Assembly: GCA_022823465.1 (NCBI GenBank)
Contig: JAJEHX010000042.1
Coordinates: 144,047 to 208,046, forward strand
Direction: 5' to 3'
DNA from: Candidatus Latescibacterota bacterium
GTDB taxonomy: Bacteria; JAAXHH01
Length of the DNA stretch: 64,000 bases
The notes below the pieces were generated by a model, which saw only the letters and a program-made list of their open reading frames with translations, did not search any database and was not told the DNA's origin. Positions 42,559 through 53,729 of the stretch are shown here, in pieces. Numbering within the stretch: position 1 is the stretch's first letter; each line of letters starts with the position of its first letter. Both the position numbers and the translations under genes were made by a program.

Positions 42559-42966
42559 CTACTGCAGGCCCGCACTGGCCCTGATGCGGTTAAGGGCCCG
42601 GTCGAGCGAGGCTTTGGCCCGTTCGACGTCGACGCCTTCTTCGGCCGATTCCAGGCGCCCGCGCGCCCGTTCCTCGGCCTGGCGCGCGCGATCAAGGTCG
42701 ATGGCGCCCACCTCTTCGATGGTCTCGGCCAGGACGGTCACCTGGGACCGCAGCACTTCGACGAAACCGCCGGACACGGCGTACTGGGTACGGCCGTCTT
42801 CGTTCCGGATGGTCAGGATGCCGGGGCGAAGCGAGGTGAGCATGGGCACATGGCCAATCAGCACTTCGAAGTATCCGTCGGTGCCCGGCGCCAGCACGCT
42901 ACGCGCCTCTCCCTCGAAGGCCATGCTCGAGGGCGTGACGATGACCAGGGAGTATCCGTCTGCCAT
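42559..42966 (-). CDS. atpC: ATP synthase epsilon subunit
   Basis: 135 residues. The N-terminal beta sandwich (SLVIVTPSSMAFEGEARSVLAPGTDGYFEVLIGHVPMLT) and C-terminal two-helix domain (ARQAEERARGRLESAE) are those of the F1 central-stalk epsilon subunit, which couples gamma rotation and can inhibit ATP hydrolysis. It starts three bases after atpD stops. Length is normal for bacteria. Confidence 0.93.
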   Translation of the reverse strand: MADGYSLVIVTPSSMAFEGEARSVLAPGTDGYFEVLIGHVPMLTSLRPGILTIRNEDGRTQYAVSGGFVEVLRSQVTVLAETIEEVGAIDLDRARQAEERARGRLESAEEGVDVERAKASLDRALNRIRASAGLQ

Positions 42967-42969
42967 GTT

Positions 42970-45262
<2,293 letters not shown>

Positions 45263-45272
45263 GGTACCCTTT

Positions 45273-46817
45273 CTACGTCGTAAACGTCTTGCGGAATGCT
45301 TCTACGGCGGACCGGATGCGCTGCTCCAGGTCTTCACTCAATTCCTTCGTTTCCCGTATCTCGCGGCCCACGTCGGGATGATTCGTCGCCATGTGCTGGA
45401 GCAGACCCGCCACGAAGGGCTGCACCTCGTCCACGGCCAGGTCGTTCAACATCCCGTTGACGCCCACGTAGAGCGAAATGATCTGTTCCTCGACCGCCAT
45501 GGGCCGGTACTGCGGCTGCTTGAGCAGTTCCACCAGCCGTTCGCCCAGATGCAGTTCACGTTGCGTGGTCTGGTCCAGTCCCGACGTGCCGAACCGGGCG
45601 AAGGCTTCCAGTTCGCGGTATCGGGCCAGGGACGTTCTCAAAAGCCCGGCGACCTGGCGCGATTTCATGGCCTTGATCTGCGCGGCGCCACCCACGCGGG
45701 AAACCGACAGGCCCACGTTGACCGCCGGCCGCTGGCCCGCGAAGAACAGGTTGGACTCCAGGTAGATCTGGCCGTCGGTGATGGATATCACGTTGGTCGG
45801 AATGTAGGTCGACACGTCGCCGAACTGCGTCTCGATTACCGGCAGCGCGGTCAGCGAACCGCCGCCGTACTCGTCGCTCATCTTGGCCGCGCGCTCCAAA
45901 AGGCGGGAATGAAGATAGAACACGTCGCCCGGATAGGCCTCGCGTCCCGGTGGACGACGCAGGTTCAACGACAGCTGCCGGTACGCGACCGCGTGCTTGG
46001 TAAGATCGTCGTAGACCACCAGGGCGTGCTTTCCGCTGTCACGATAGTACTCGCCCATGGTCGCTCCGCCGTAGGGCGCCAGGAACTGCATGGGCGCCGG
46101 GGCGCTGGCCGCGGCCGCGACCACGGTGGTGTATTCCATGGCCCCGTGTTCCTCAAGAGTGGCGACGGTCTTGGCGATCGTGGAACCCTTCTGGCCGACG
46201 GCGACATAAATACAGGCCACGTCCTCGCCCTTCTGGTTGAGGATCGCGTCGATAGCCACGGCGGTCTTGCCCGTCTGCCGGTCGCCAATGATCAGTTCGC
46301 GCTGGCCCCTTCCGATGGGGAACATGCTGTCGATCACCTTGAGACCGGTATACATGGGCTCGTTTACGGGCTGGCGTTGCACCACGCCAGGGGCCTTCGT
46401 CTCTATCGAACGCGCTTCCGCTCCGACAATGGGCCCCTTGCCGTCGATCGGCCGGCCCAGGGAATCCACCACGCGGCCCGACATGCCGTCGCCCACGGCG
46501 CATTCGGCGATGCGCCCCGTCCGCTTGACGGGATCGCCTTCCTTGATCAACTGATCGTCCCCGAAGAGAATGCATCCGACGTTATCCTCTTCCAGGTTGA
46601 GCACCATGCCTACCACGTCATTGGGGAATTCGACGAGTTCGTTCGCCATCACGTTGGAGAGGCCCTGCACACGGGCAATTCCGTCGCCCACCTGGAGCGC
46701 GGTGCCCGTTTCGTAGATGTCGACTTCGCGCTTGAAGTCGAGCACTTGCTGCTTGAGAAGTTCGGAGACCTCGTCCGCACGAATTGTTATTTCATCAAAC
46801 GCCATTGTGTTCTCCAT
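45273..46817 (-). CDS. atpA: ATP synthase alpha subunit
   Basis: 514 residues, the non-catalytic nucleotide-binding F1 subunit. It shows [11 protein letters not shown], the P-loop [29 protein letters not shown], and the arginine-finger region [15 protein letters not shown] that completes the catalytic site of the beta subunit. Length and order match other bacteria. It starts ten bases after atpH ends. Confidence 0.96.
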   Translation of the reverse strand: MENTMAFDEITIRADEVSELLKQQVLDFKREVDIYETGTALQVGDGIARVQGLSNVMANELVEFPNDVVGMVLNLEEDNVGCILFGDDQLIKEGDPVKRTGRIAECAVGDGMSGRVVDSLGRPIDGKGPIVGAEARSIETKAPGVVQRQPVNEPMYTGLKVIDSMFPIGRGQRELIIGDRQTGKTAVAIDAILNQKGEDVACIYVAVGQKGSTIAKTVATLEEHGAMEYTTVVAAAASAPAPMQFLAPYGGATMGEYYRDSGKHALVVYDDLTKHAVAYRQLSLNLRRPPGREAYPGDVFYLHSRLLERAAKMSDEYGGGSLTALPVIETQFGDVSTYIPTNVISITDGQIYLESNLFFAGQRPAVNVGLSVSRVGGAAQIKAMKSRQVAGLLRTSLARYRELEAFARFGTSGLDQTTQRELHLGERLVELLKQPQYRPMAVEEQIISLYVGVNGMLNDLAVDEVQPFVAGLLQHMATNHPDVGREIRETKELSEDLEQRIRSAVEAFRKTFTT

Positions 46818-46826
46818 CGATGCTCA

Positions 46827-47366
46827 TTATGAAGCGAGCGACTGCCGGACTCGCTGGAGTTGCGTCGCCAGGCTGCTGTCGAATACCTGATCGCCCACGC
46901 GCACGACGAACCCCCCGATCAGGTCCGGATTCACGGAGGTCTTCATCCGCACGCTCTTGCCCGTATAGGCCTCGAGTCCGGCTTTCAGATCCCCTTCCTG
47001 CCCGGCCGACAGGGCCACCGCGCTCGACACGTCCGCGTTCACCACCCCGTCCCAGTCGTCCAGGATCTCCCGGCAGGCTTCCAGGATTTCCGGCAGGTAG
47101 CGTGCACGCCGCCTGGAGGCCAGCAAATAAAGGAAATTGAGGGTGATGTCCTGAACCCTGCCTTCGAATATCTCGCCCAGGATGCGCTGCTTTACGTCGC
47201 CCGGTATGACCTTGTCCGTGATAAAGTCCACGAAGGGCTCGGAATCCCGGCACAACTGCTCGAAGGCCGTGATTTCCCGGCGCGCCGAATCCAGGGTGTT
47301 TCTTTCCGCCGCGGCTTCCAGCCAGGCGCCGGCATACCGCTGTGCGATGTCTTTCGTACTGGCCAT
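46827..47366 (-). CDS. atpH: ATP synthase delta subunit
   Basis: 179 residues, peripheral stalk subunit of F1 that joins the b subunits to alpha. The N-terminus IAQRYAGAWLEAAAERN and the C-terminal DLIGGFVVRVGDQVFDSSLATQLQRVRQSL are typical for the family. It begins ten bases after atpF stops. Confidence 0.93.
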   Translation of the reverse strand: MASTKDIAQRYAGAWLEAAAERNTLDSARREITAFEQLCRDSEPFVDFITDKVIPGDVKQRILGEIFEGRVQDITLNFLYLLASRRRARYLPEILEACREILDDWDGVVNADVSSAVALSAGQEGDLKAGLEAYTGKSVRMKTSVNPDLIGGFVVRVGDQVFDSSLATQLQRVRQSLAS

Positions 47367-47375
47367 GGTCGCCCG

Positions 47376-47885
47376 CTATTCCTTCGAAGAGGGTATCTGT
47401 GCGATGAACTCGTCCACGACTTTCCGGTGCTCCGCCGCGTCCAGTGTGCTGTTCAGCACCCTGCCCGCGATCTCCACTGCCAGGTCGCCCACCTGCGCGC
47501 GCAGTTCCTTCACGGCGTGTTCCTTCTCCCGCCTGATGGTATTGCGCGCCTTCTCCAGCTCACGGTCGGCGGCCTGCTGGGTCTCTTCCAGGATCCTGCC
47601 GCGTTCCGCGTTGGCCTGGTCGACCGCCGCCTGCATCTTCTCGCGGGCCTCGGTCTCGATTTCCTCGAGCCGCCGCCTGGCTTCCTCGTGCAGACGGTCC
47701 AGTTCAGCCCGGTCCGCGTCCAGTCCGGCCATGCGGTCGCGGATGTCCCGTTTCCTGTCTTCGATGGCCTGGGCGATGATGCCGAAGACATACTTCCTCA
47801 GGACGAAGAACAGGACGGCGAACCCGATCATCTGGATGATCAGGGTGCTCAGGTCAATGCCAAGATCGTGCAAGATATCTAACAC
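47376..47885 (-). CDS. atpF: ATP synthase b subunit
   Basis: 169 residues, the membrane-anchored peripheral stalk of Fo. One N-terminal transmembrane helix (STLIIQMIGFAVLFFVLRKYVFG) is followed by a long charged coiled coil rich in Ala, Glu and Arg, such as EEARRRLEEIETEAREKMQAAVDQA. Only one b-type gene is present, so a homodimer is expected. It lies 66 bases from atpE. Confidence 0.93.
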   Translation of the reverse strand: MLDILHDLGIDLSTLIIQMIGFAVLFFVLRKYVFGIIAQAIEDRKRDIRDRMAGLDADRAELDRLHEEARRRLEEIETEAREKMQAAVDQANAERGRILEETQQAADRELEKARNTIRREKEHAVKELRAQVGDLAVEIAGRVLNSTLDAAEHRKVVDEFIAQIPSSKE

Positions 47886-47951
47886 GCGCTATGCTCCTTC
47901 GAACGCCGGCGGCACGCTCCGGACAGGCGCGCACCGCAAGCCGCTTGTCTT

Positions 47952-48224
47952 CTACTGGGCGAGGCGGCTAAGTTCCATGACCTGTTCGAAGGACGGCAAC
48001 TGTCCCTGGAGCATGAAGAACACCAGCAGGCCGTAAATCGCCAGCGATTCCATGAACGCCAGGCCGATGATCAACACCAGCTGTATACGGCCGGCGGATT
48101 CGGGTTGACGGGAAATGCCCTGACAGGCCAGACCGGTGGCGATACCCTGTCCCACACCGGAACCGATGGCCGCAACGGAAACGGCCAGCGCGACGCCAAG
48201 ACCTAAACCCATGTAGTACAGCAT
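47952..48224 (-). CDS. atpE: ATP synthase c subunit
   Basis: 90 residues, two transmembrane helices forming the rotor ring. Helix 1 has GSGVGQG with Gln26, the polar loop is RQP (39-41), and helix 2 has the ion-binding Glu59 in [10 protein letters not shown], followed by Ser60 and Tyr64. Gln, Glu-Ser and Tyr coincide with sodium-binding positions in Ilyobacter-type c rings, although the Pro and Thr of that signature are absent, so the ion is ambiguous. An 18-residue polar C-terminal tail (after FFML) is longer than usual. Confidence 0.94.
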   Translation of the reverse strand: MLYYMGLGLGVALAVSVAAIGSGVGQGIATGLACQGISRQPESAGRIQLVLIIGLAFMESLAIYGLLVFFMLQGQLPSFEQVMELSRLAQ

Positions 48225-48326
48225 GAAAAAGACTCCTTTCGGAATTGAAATAATGAACTGCTACAAATCAAACGTCTAAAGTTTACAGTCCGATCCTACC
48301 CATCGCGATCTTGCATCGACCGCCCG

Positions 48327-49139
48327 TCAGTGTTCTTCTTCCGCGTGATCGTGATCCAGGAACTGGGCCACGTACACGGCGCTGAGCACCGAGAAGATCA
48401 TCGCCTGGACCGTCCCTGAAAACACGCCGAACATCAACATCGGGACCTGCATCGGCACGAAGGGCACCTCGAGGGCGCCGATCAGGAACACCGGGGACAG
48501 ACCCAGCAGCACCAGCACGATCATCTCTTCTCCGAACACGTTTCCGAAGAGGCGAATCGACAGGGAGATGACCTTGGCAAACTCGCCGACGATATGAAGC
48601 GGGCACATGAGTATGCCCATCCACTTGGGCTCGCCCCAGAAATGCCAGAGATAGGACTTGAGTCCGATCTCGCGCAGACCGATGACATGGGCCGAGACGA
48701 TGGAGATCAGGGCGAATCCGAGGGTGGTGTTCAGATCGGCGGTCGGCGACTGCATGCCGGGTATGACGCCCAGCATGTTCATGAACCAGATGTAGATGAA
48801 GAAGGAGGCGAAGAAGGGAATGTACTTCCGGCCGCGCTCCCCGACGATATTGAGGAAGAATCCGGTCAGCCCCTCGACGGCCATTTCGAATAGCGTCTGG
48901 ACCGAGCCTTCGGGTATGCGCTTGAACGTTCTTACCGCGATAGTCACAAGAACGAGGACAATTACGAAAACGAGCAGGGTGTTCAGCAGGAGATCCGGCT
49001 GTCTGACGGGTTGGGGGATCCAATCGGCCAGCGGGCCCAGCAGGTAAAATATACCATGTAGAATCGAGTAGTGCGCTTCACCGCTCCCCCCCTCGGACGC
49101 CATCTCCAGAGAGAGGACACTCGACCACGGACCAGTCAA
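48327..49139 (-). CDS. atpB: ATP synthase a subunit
   Basis: 270 residues, the Fo stator channel. The essential Arg is in ISLSIRLFGNVFGEE, and about five to six helices are predicted; the C-terminus is His/Asp/Glu-rich (HDHAEEEH). The start is a TTG at 49139, supported by a perfect AGGAGG seven bases upstream; a later in-frame ATG (MASEGGSG) lacks that support. It follows atpI by 12 bases and is separated from atpE by about 100 bases without a visible feature. Confidence 0.93.
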   Translation of the reverse strand: MTGPWSSVLSLEMASEGGSGEAHYSILHGIFYLLGPLADWIPQPVRQPDLLLNTLLVFVIVLVLVTIAVRTFKRIPEGSVQTLFEMAVEGLTGFFLNIVGERGRKYIPFFASFFIYIWFMNMLGVIPGMQSPTADLNTTLGFALISIVSAHVIGLREIGLKSYLWHFWGEPKWMGILMCPLHIVGEFAKVISLSIRLFGNVFGEEMIVLVLLGLSPVFLIGALEVPFVPMQVPMLMFGVFSGTVQAMIFSVLSAVYVAQFLDHDHAEEEH

Positions 49140-49151
49140 AGGACAACCTCC

Positions 49152-49679
49152 TTACCGGTAAGACCGCTTCGGCTTGTTCAACACGGCGGTCCAGTCTGCC
49201 CGATTATCCGATGTACCCTGTTTCATGACCAGGACGAGGCCGCACAGGGTCAGCGTGAAGGGAATCAGGGACACGCCCGTCAGCAAACCGATGGGGTGAA
49301 ACCAGTTCCCCGACGTCACGAAATAAAGCACGAACCCCAGCAGCGGCAACTTGGCCATCAACAGCAGGAACAGCTTGTTGCGGTTCCGCTTGATTTGCTC
49401 GCCGGGCGTCACGAAACGGCGGACCAGCCAGGCCGTGAGAAACAGCATCATCAGACCGATCATCGATCCGACGAAGAAATTGACGGCGAACAGGTCCGCG
49501 CCCGCCACGCGCGCCGCGATGGCGCCGACCACGGTCAGCACGGCGCTGATCCGGTAGACGCGGGGCAGGAACCGCCTCAGCGGTTCATCCGCGCTTCCCG
49601 GCGGAGCGCCCGTGCCGGTTTCAGTGCCCGGTGCATTGCCGATCAATGTTCCGCCGTCCTGCTCAGTGCTTTGCGCCAT
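49152..49679 (-). CDS. atpI: ATP synthase subunit I-like membrane protein
   Basis: 175 residues. A soluble Gly/Thr-rich N-terminus (about 40 residues) precedes four hydrophobic segments (ISAVLTVVGAIAARV, FFVGSMIGLMMLFLTAWLV, LFLLLMAKLPLLGFVLYFV, LLTGVSLIPFTLTLCGLVLVM), the layout of AtpI, an assembly factor for the c ring. Position directly before atpB supports this. It overlaps atpZ by 17 bases. Sequence conservation in this family is low, so the call relies partly on context. Confidence 0.8.
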   Translation of the reverse strand: MAQSTEQDGGTLIGNAPGTETGTGAPPGSADEPLRRFLPRVYRISAVLTVVGAIAARVAGADLFAVNFFVGSMIGLMMLFLTAWLVRRFVTPGEQIKRNRNKLFLLLMAKLPLLGFVLYFVTSGNWFHPIGLLTGVSLIPFTLTLCGLVLVMKQGTSDNRADWTAVLNKPKRSYR

Positions 49680-49932
49680 CTCTCTCCCGCTCCGCCACTT
49701 CGATCTTTCTATTCAGACGTCTCAGCGTTCTCGCCATTTCCAGGAACCCGGCCACGACGCCGAGCATGGCGCCGACGACTCCGCCCCAGGGTTTCCACTC
49801 AGGCCAGGCCAGTTCGACCTGGTGGCCCAGAAAGTACCCTATCGCGGTGGAGAAAACCAGGGTCAGGCCGATTACGGCAAGCTCTCCGGCTTCTCTCATG
49901 TACTGCCATCGGCCCTGCGTATTCCGTCCCAT
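49663..49932 (-). CDS. atpZ: AtpZ-like small membrane protein
   Basis: 89 residues from ATG 49932. Two hydrophobic helices (LAVIGLTLVFSTAIGYFLG and GGVVGAMLGVVAGFLEMARTL) with a charged C-terminus match AtpZ/AtpI family proteins (PF09527-like), often encoded before atpI; some have been linked to magnesium or calcium transport with AtpI. The open frame continues to 50016 inside the bactofilin gene; the start at 49932 is 11 bases after that gene's stop, but MAFEIRSG at 49971 is an alternative. Confidence 0.75.
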   Translation of the reverse strand: MGRNTQGRWQYMREAGELAVIGLTLVFSTAIGYFLGHQVELAWPEWKPWGGVVGAMLGVVAGFLEMARTLRRLNRKIEVAERERDGAKH

Positions 49933-49942
49933 AGTCCATTGT

Positions 49943-50350
49943 TCAACGCCCGATCGGATTTCGAATGCCATCCACAGGGCCTTGCCCGCCACTATCCACA
50001 CGGTCTCCCCCGCCATTCGCGCGGTCCGAAACGGCGTCTTTATCCGACATGGCCGAGTTTCCGTGGAAGACCGCCCCTTCCTCGATGACGAGGGACTTGG
50101 TCTTCAGGTCTCCGACGAAGTTGGATTTGCTGCCCAGGAGAACGTGCTGGGAAACGGTGAGATTACTCTCCACGTACCCATTGATAATCGCGGTCTTGGA
50201 CTCTATGGACGATCCAACGATCCGGCCGGACTTTCCGACCTCGACGCCGTCGGTGGCCTTCACATCGCCGTTCACGGTGCCGTCTACCCGGATATTGCCT
50301 TCCACGTCCACCGAACCGTTCACTTCAGTGCCCTTGGCAATGATCGTCAT
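49943..50350 (-). CDS. Bactofilin
   Basis: 135 residues from ATG 50350, which has AGGAG six bases upstream (an upstream in-frame ATG at 50392 is disfavoured). The DUF583 bactofilin core is a right-handed beta helix of short repeats: IIAKGTEVNGSVDVEG, NIRVDGTVNGDVKA, GKSGRIVGSSIES and GSKSNFVGDLKTKSLVIEEGAVFHG. A disordered polar tail follows. Bactofilins polymerise into cytoskeletal filaments that position peptidoglycan enzymes. The M23 peptidase immediately upstream and parAB beyond it match known shape/segregation neighbourhoods. Confidence 0.9.
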   Translation of the reverse strand: MTIIAKGTEVNGSVDVEGNIRVDGTVNGDVKATDGVEVGKSGRIVGSSIESKTAIINGYVESNLTVSQHVLLGSKSNFVGDLKTKSLVIEEGAVFHGNSAMSDKDAVSDRANGGGDRVDSGGQGPVDGIRNPIGR

Positions 50351-50393
50351 ACCGCGCTCCTGAACCCGTATCGCACCCGATGACCTGAACATT

Positions 50394-51266
50394 TTAACGT
50401 TGCGTTCGCACGCTCACCAGTAGATCGTCCCACTGGATGACCTCGGGCAGGTAGCCGCGAGGATCGACGGGGGCGTCATCCTTCCAGACTTCGTAATGCA
50501 GATGGGGCGCCGTACTGCGGCCCGTGCTCCCGACCAGGGCAATGATCTGCCCGCGACGGACCAGTTGGCCGCGTTCGACTCGCAGCCTGGCGTTGTGACC
50601 GTATCGTGTCGCCAGGTCGTAACCGTGATCGATCTGGACCAGCCAACCGAGGTGCTGGTCCCAGTCCGCGAACGTCACGATCCCGTCGGCGGAGGACAAG
50701 ACCGGCGCATTTTCACGGGCGGCGACGTCCAGGCCGAAATGCGGCGCGACGATCGAATCGTCCTCCTGTTGAAACTCCCGCGTCACCCAGCCCGCCACCG
50801 GCCATATGGACGGCATGTGCCGGAACGGTGCGAGCGGTCCGGCGCGTTCTCCGGCCGCAACGGACTCAGGCCGCGCCGGGAGGCCGCCGTCCGTCAGAAA
50901 GGGCAGCCCGTCCCGGCTGGCAGCCAGGAGTCCGTCCCCATCTTCCACCCTTACCGGGGAATCTGAATCGAATCGCTCGACGCCCGCCAGCCTCCGTATA
51001 CTTCTGGCAGTCTCTCTCAGTTCCTCCAGTTGCCGGGTCAGTTCCACGGACCTTTCCTCCAGGGACTTCACCTGTGCTTTCCAGGTATGACCGAACGTAA
51101 CGTCGACTACACCCGACGGCAGGGCCAGAAGAACCACCGGCGCAAGCAGGCCAAGAGCGAACACCGAGACGAGCAGGCCAAACAGGAACCTCGGTATGCG
51201 CAGTTCGTATGTCCGGCCCGATCGTTCAGAGACGAAGACCAGTGACATCCAGTGCATTCTGAACAT
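50394..51266 (-). CDS. M23-family peptidoglycan endopeptidase with membrane anchor
   Basis: 290 residues from ATG 51266. An N-terminal membrane helix (FLFGLLVSVFALGLLAPVVLLAL) is followed by a coiled coil (KSLEERSVELTRQLEELRETARSI), a linker, and a LytM/M23 zinc peptidase domain. Zinc ligands appear in PHFGLDVAA and PHLHYEVWKD, with RYGHNARL between. It hydrolyses peptide cross-bridges of peptidoglycan in the periplasm. Adjacent to the bactofilin, it fits the pair in which the filament localises the hydrolase to shape the cell. The frame extends 15 codons upstream; the chosen start fits better. Confidence 0.88.
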   Translation of the reverse strand: MFRMHWMSLVFVSERSGRTYELRIPRFLFGLLVSVFALGLLAPVVLLALPSGVVDVTFGHTWKAQVKSLEERSVELTRQLEELRETARSIRRLAGVERFDSDSPVRVEDGDGLLAASRDGLPFLTDGGLPARPESVAAGERAGPLAPFRHMPSIWPVAGWVTREFQQEDDSIVAPHFGLDVAARENAPVLSSADGIVTFADWDQHLGWLVQIDHGYDLATRYGHNARLRVERGQLVRRGQIIALVGSTGRSTAPHLHYEVWKDDAPVDPRGYLPEVIQWDDLLVSVRTQR

Positions 51267-51430
51267 AGTCAATACCGCCTGGGATACGCATATCCGTCCC
51301 TGTTCCGCCACACCTCGCGACAGAATCGGCGCAACAGGATAAATATAGGCCGCAGGCCTGAAAAGTCAAAGAATATCGGTAAAATATCGGGGCTGGAGAG
51401 ACGGGGCGTGAATCCGGGGTTCGATGCGCT

Positions 51431-52291
51431 TCACAGCCGGACTTTCAGCAGTTCTAGGATGCGGTTCAGATCATCGGCGGAATAGAACTCGATTTCGATC
51501 TTCCCCTTATGCTGCCTGCGATTGATGTTCACCTTCGTTCCGAGGATGCGCTGCATAATGGTCTCGGCGGCCGCGAGGTCGTTAGGCTTGCGCGCCGGGG
51601 CGCTTTCCCGCTTCTCCTCGTAGCGCTTCTTGACCAGTTCTTCCACCTTGCGCACGGACAGGCCCTTCTTTACGATCTGCTTGCACAATTCGGCCTGTTC
51701 CGCGCGGTTTTCGAGCCCCAGAAGCGCCCGCGCGTGGCCCATCGAGATCTCGTCGGCCAGGAGACACTTCTGGACCTCGGACGGCAGTTTCAACAGTCTG
51801 AGCGTGTTGGCCACCGTCGTCCTGTTCTTCCCCACTCGGGTGGCGACTTCTTCCTGCGTGAGGTGGCATTCTTCCTGCAGCCGGAGGTACGCCCGGGCTT
51901 CGTGGATCGGGTTCAGGTCGTCGCGCTGGATGTTCTCGATCAGCGACAGTTCCATCATTTCTTCGGGAGATGAAACCGTCATGACGATGGCCGGTATGGT
52001 CTGGTAGCCCGTTTGTCTGGCGGCCCGGAGCCTCCGCTCGCCGGCGATCAGTTCGTATTCCTCTTCCTCGTTTTTACGGCGGACGGTGACCGGCTGGATA
52101 ACGCCTTTTTCGAGGATGGACCGGGCCAGTTCGTCAAGCCTGGCCTGGTCGAAGGACTGCCGCGGTTGGTAGGGATTGGCCGAAATCCGGTCTATCGGCA
52201 CCTGGAGCACGCTCTGCCGGTCTTCCTGGTCGTCCGGAAGATCAGGAATCAGCGCTTCCAGTCCCCGTCCCAGCACTTTCCTGGCTGCCAT
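51431..52291 (-). CDS. parB: Chromosome-partitioning protein ParB (Spo0J)
   Basis: 286 residues. The family N-terminus KVLGRGLEALIP is followed by the CTP-binding and GERRLRA box (ELIAGERRLRAARQTG), LSLIENIQRDDLNPIHEARAY, the helix-turn-helix (THQEEVATRVGKNRTTVANTLRLL region) and a C-terminal dimerisation domain. ParB loads on parS and clamps DNA near the origin using CTP. The gene overlaps parA by 50 bases. No parS (TGTTTCACGTGAAACA-like) site was seen in the window. Confidence 0.95.
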   Translation of the reverse strand: MAARKVLGRGLEALIPDLPDDQEDRQSVLQVPIDRISANPYQPRQSFDQARLDELARSILEKGVIQPVTVRRKNEEEEYELIAGERRLRAARQTGYQTIPAIVMTVSSPEEMMELSLIENIQRDDLNPIHEARAYLRLQEECHLTQEEVATRVGKNRTTVANTLRLLKLPSEVQKCLLADEISMGHARALLGLENRAEQAELCKQIVKKGLSVRKVEELVKKRYEEKRESAPARKPNDLAAAETIMQRILGTKVNINRRQHKGKIEIEFYSADDLNRILELLKVRL

Positions 52292-53045
52292 TGGCCATCA
52301 CCTCTCTGGCTAGGTTCATATAGCTTTCCGCTCCCGACGAGAGAATATCGTATAGGATGATCGGACTGCCGAAGCTCGGCGCTTCGCTCAACCGAACGTT
52401 TCTCGGGATCGTGGTCTGGTAGACTTTGTCCGCGAAGTACTGCTTGGCTTCCGCCTCGATCTGTCTCGAGAGATTGAGCCGCTTGTCGTACATCGTCAGG
52501 AGGATGCCTTCTATCTTCAGGCTCCGGTTCAGGTGCTTCTGGATCTTGCGGATCGAATTGAGCAGCTGCCCGAGCCCCTCGAGGGCATAGTATTCGCACT
52601 GTATGGGAATCAACACCGAATCGGCGGCGGTCAGCGCGTTCAGGGTGAGGAGACTCAGAGAGGGCGGGCAGTCGATCAGGATGTATTCGTATTCGTCGCG
52701 AATCGGCTTGATCGCGTCATCAAGCTTCCGCTCCCGGGCGATGGCCGATACCAGTTCGATCTCGGCGCCGACCAGCCGGCGATGGGCCGGGACGACGTGG
52801 AGCGAAGGGATCTCGGTCTGCTGGACGGCTTCCTCGATGGGGCGCTCGTCCAACAGGATCTCGTAAATCGTCGCGTCCAGCGTCCGGTCGTGCAGTCCGA
52901 GCCCCGACGTGGCGTTCGACTGCGGATCCAGATCGACCAGCAGGGTCTTCTTTTCCGCGACGCCCAGGCATGCGGACAGGTTGACCGACGTCGTCGTCTT
53001 GCCGACACCGCCCTTCTGATTCGCAATCGAAATGACCTTGCCCAT
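52242..53045 (-). CDS. parA: Chromosome-partitioning ATPase ParA (Soj)
   Basis: 267 residues. The deviant Walker A motif is NQKGGVGKTTTSVNL, Walker A' is LLVDLDPQSNAT, Walker B is YILIDCPPSLS, and the DNA-binding region is in the later third (TTIPRNVRLSEAPSFG). ParA dimerises on ATP binding and moves ParB-parS complexes. Its 3' end overlaps the parB start by 50 bases, implying coupled expression. The Ser/Gly-rich C-terminal extension after REVMANGSQ is variable. Confidence 0.96.
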   Translation of the reverse strand: MGKVISIANQKGGVGKTTTSVNLSACLGVAEKKTLLVDLDPQSNATSGLGLHDRTLDATIYEILLDERPIEEAVQQTEIPSLHVVPAHRRLVGAEIELVSAIARERKLDDAIKPIRDEYEYILIDCPPSLSLLTLNALTAADSVLIPIQCEYYALEGLGQLLNSIRKIQKHLNRSLKIEGILLTMYDKRLNLSRQIEAEAKQYFADKVYQTTIPRNVRLSEAPSFGSPIILYDILSSGAESYMNLAREVMANGSQESAGTGTGSADS

Positions 53046-53143
53046 TAAAACAGAAAGCCCTTCAAGATGGAAAATCCGCGGTCCTTACGGCCCGCATCGC
53101 CCGCACGCCCCGTGCCGCATTCCTCCACGCGCAGAAACGCACC

Positions 53144-53635
53144 TCACCCGCCGTCCGCGGAACGGATCAGCACTACGGCGTGCGCCGCGATACCTTCTTC
53201 CCGTCCGGTGAATCCAAGTCTTTCGGAAGTCGTGGCCTTGACCGACACGCGATCGTCCGGCAATCCGAGGGCCGCGCCGATCCTGCTGCGCATCAGCGGC
53301 ACGAAGGACGACAGTTTCGGACGCTCCGCGACGACGGTGGCGTCCACATTCGATACAGTATAACCTGATTCGCGCAGCACGTCAACAATCCGTTGGAGCA
53401 GGAGGAGACTGGAAATATCACGGAATTGCTCGTCGTCATCGGGGAAATGTTTTCCGATATCGCCCAGCGCGGCGGCGCCCAGGAGGGCGTCGCCTATGGC
53501 GTGTGAAAGCACGTCCGCGTCCGAGTGGCCCTGCAGCCCGCGTTCGTGGGGAATGGTCACGCCGCCCAGGACACAGGGCCGGCCGTCCGCGAATGCGTGG
53601 ACGTCGTAGCCGGTTCCTACGCGTATGTCATCCAT
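53144..53635 (-). CDS. ispF: 2-C-methyl-D-erythritol 2,4-cyclodiphosphate synthase
   Basis: 163 residues from ATG 53635, with AAAGGTG upstream; an in-frame ATG at 53656 adds seven residues. IspF forms the cyclodiphosphate in the MEP isoprenoid pathway. Active-site sequences: RVGTGYDVHAF (metal ligands), GHSDADVLSHAIGDALLGAAALGDIG, and ATTSERLGFTGREEGIAA. It follows ispD and precedes parA, all on the minus strand. Length is normal. Confidence 0.95.
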   Translation of the reverse strand: MDDIRVGTGYDVHAFADGRPCVLGGVTIPHERGLQGHSDADVLSHAIGDALLGAAALGDIGKHFPDDDEQFRDISSLLLLQRIVDVLRESGYTVSNVDATVVAERPKLSSFVPLMRSRIGAALGLPDDRVSVKATTSERLGFTGREEGIAAHAVVLIRSADGG

Positions 53636-53729
53636 GGCCGGCACCTTTGTTTCCACTGTTTCCGTCTGCTTCCATCCCTATCCGTCGCGACCGCCACCTA
53701 TCGCAATTGCCGCGTCGCGTTTAGCGCGA

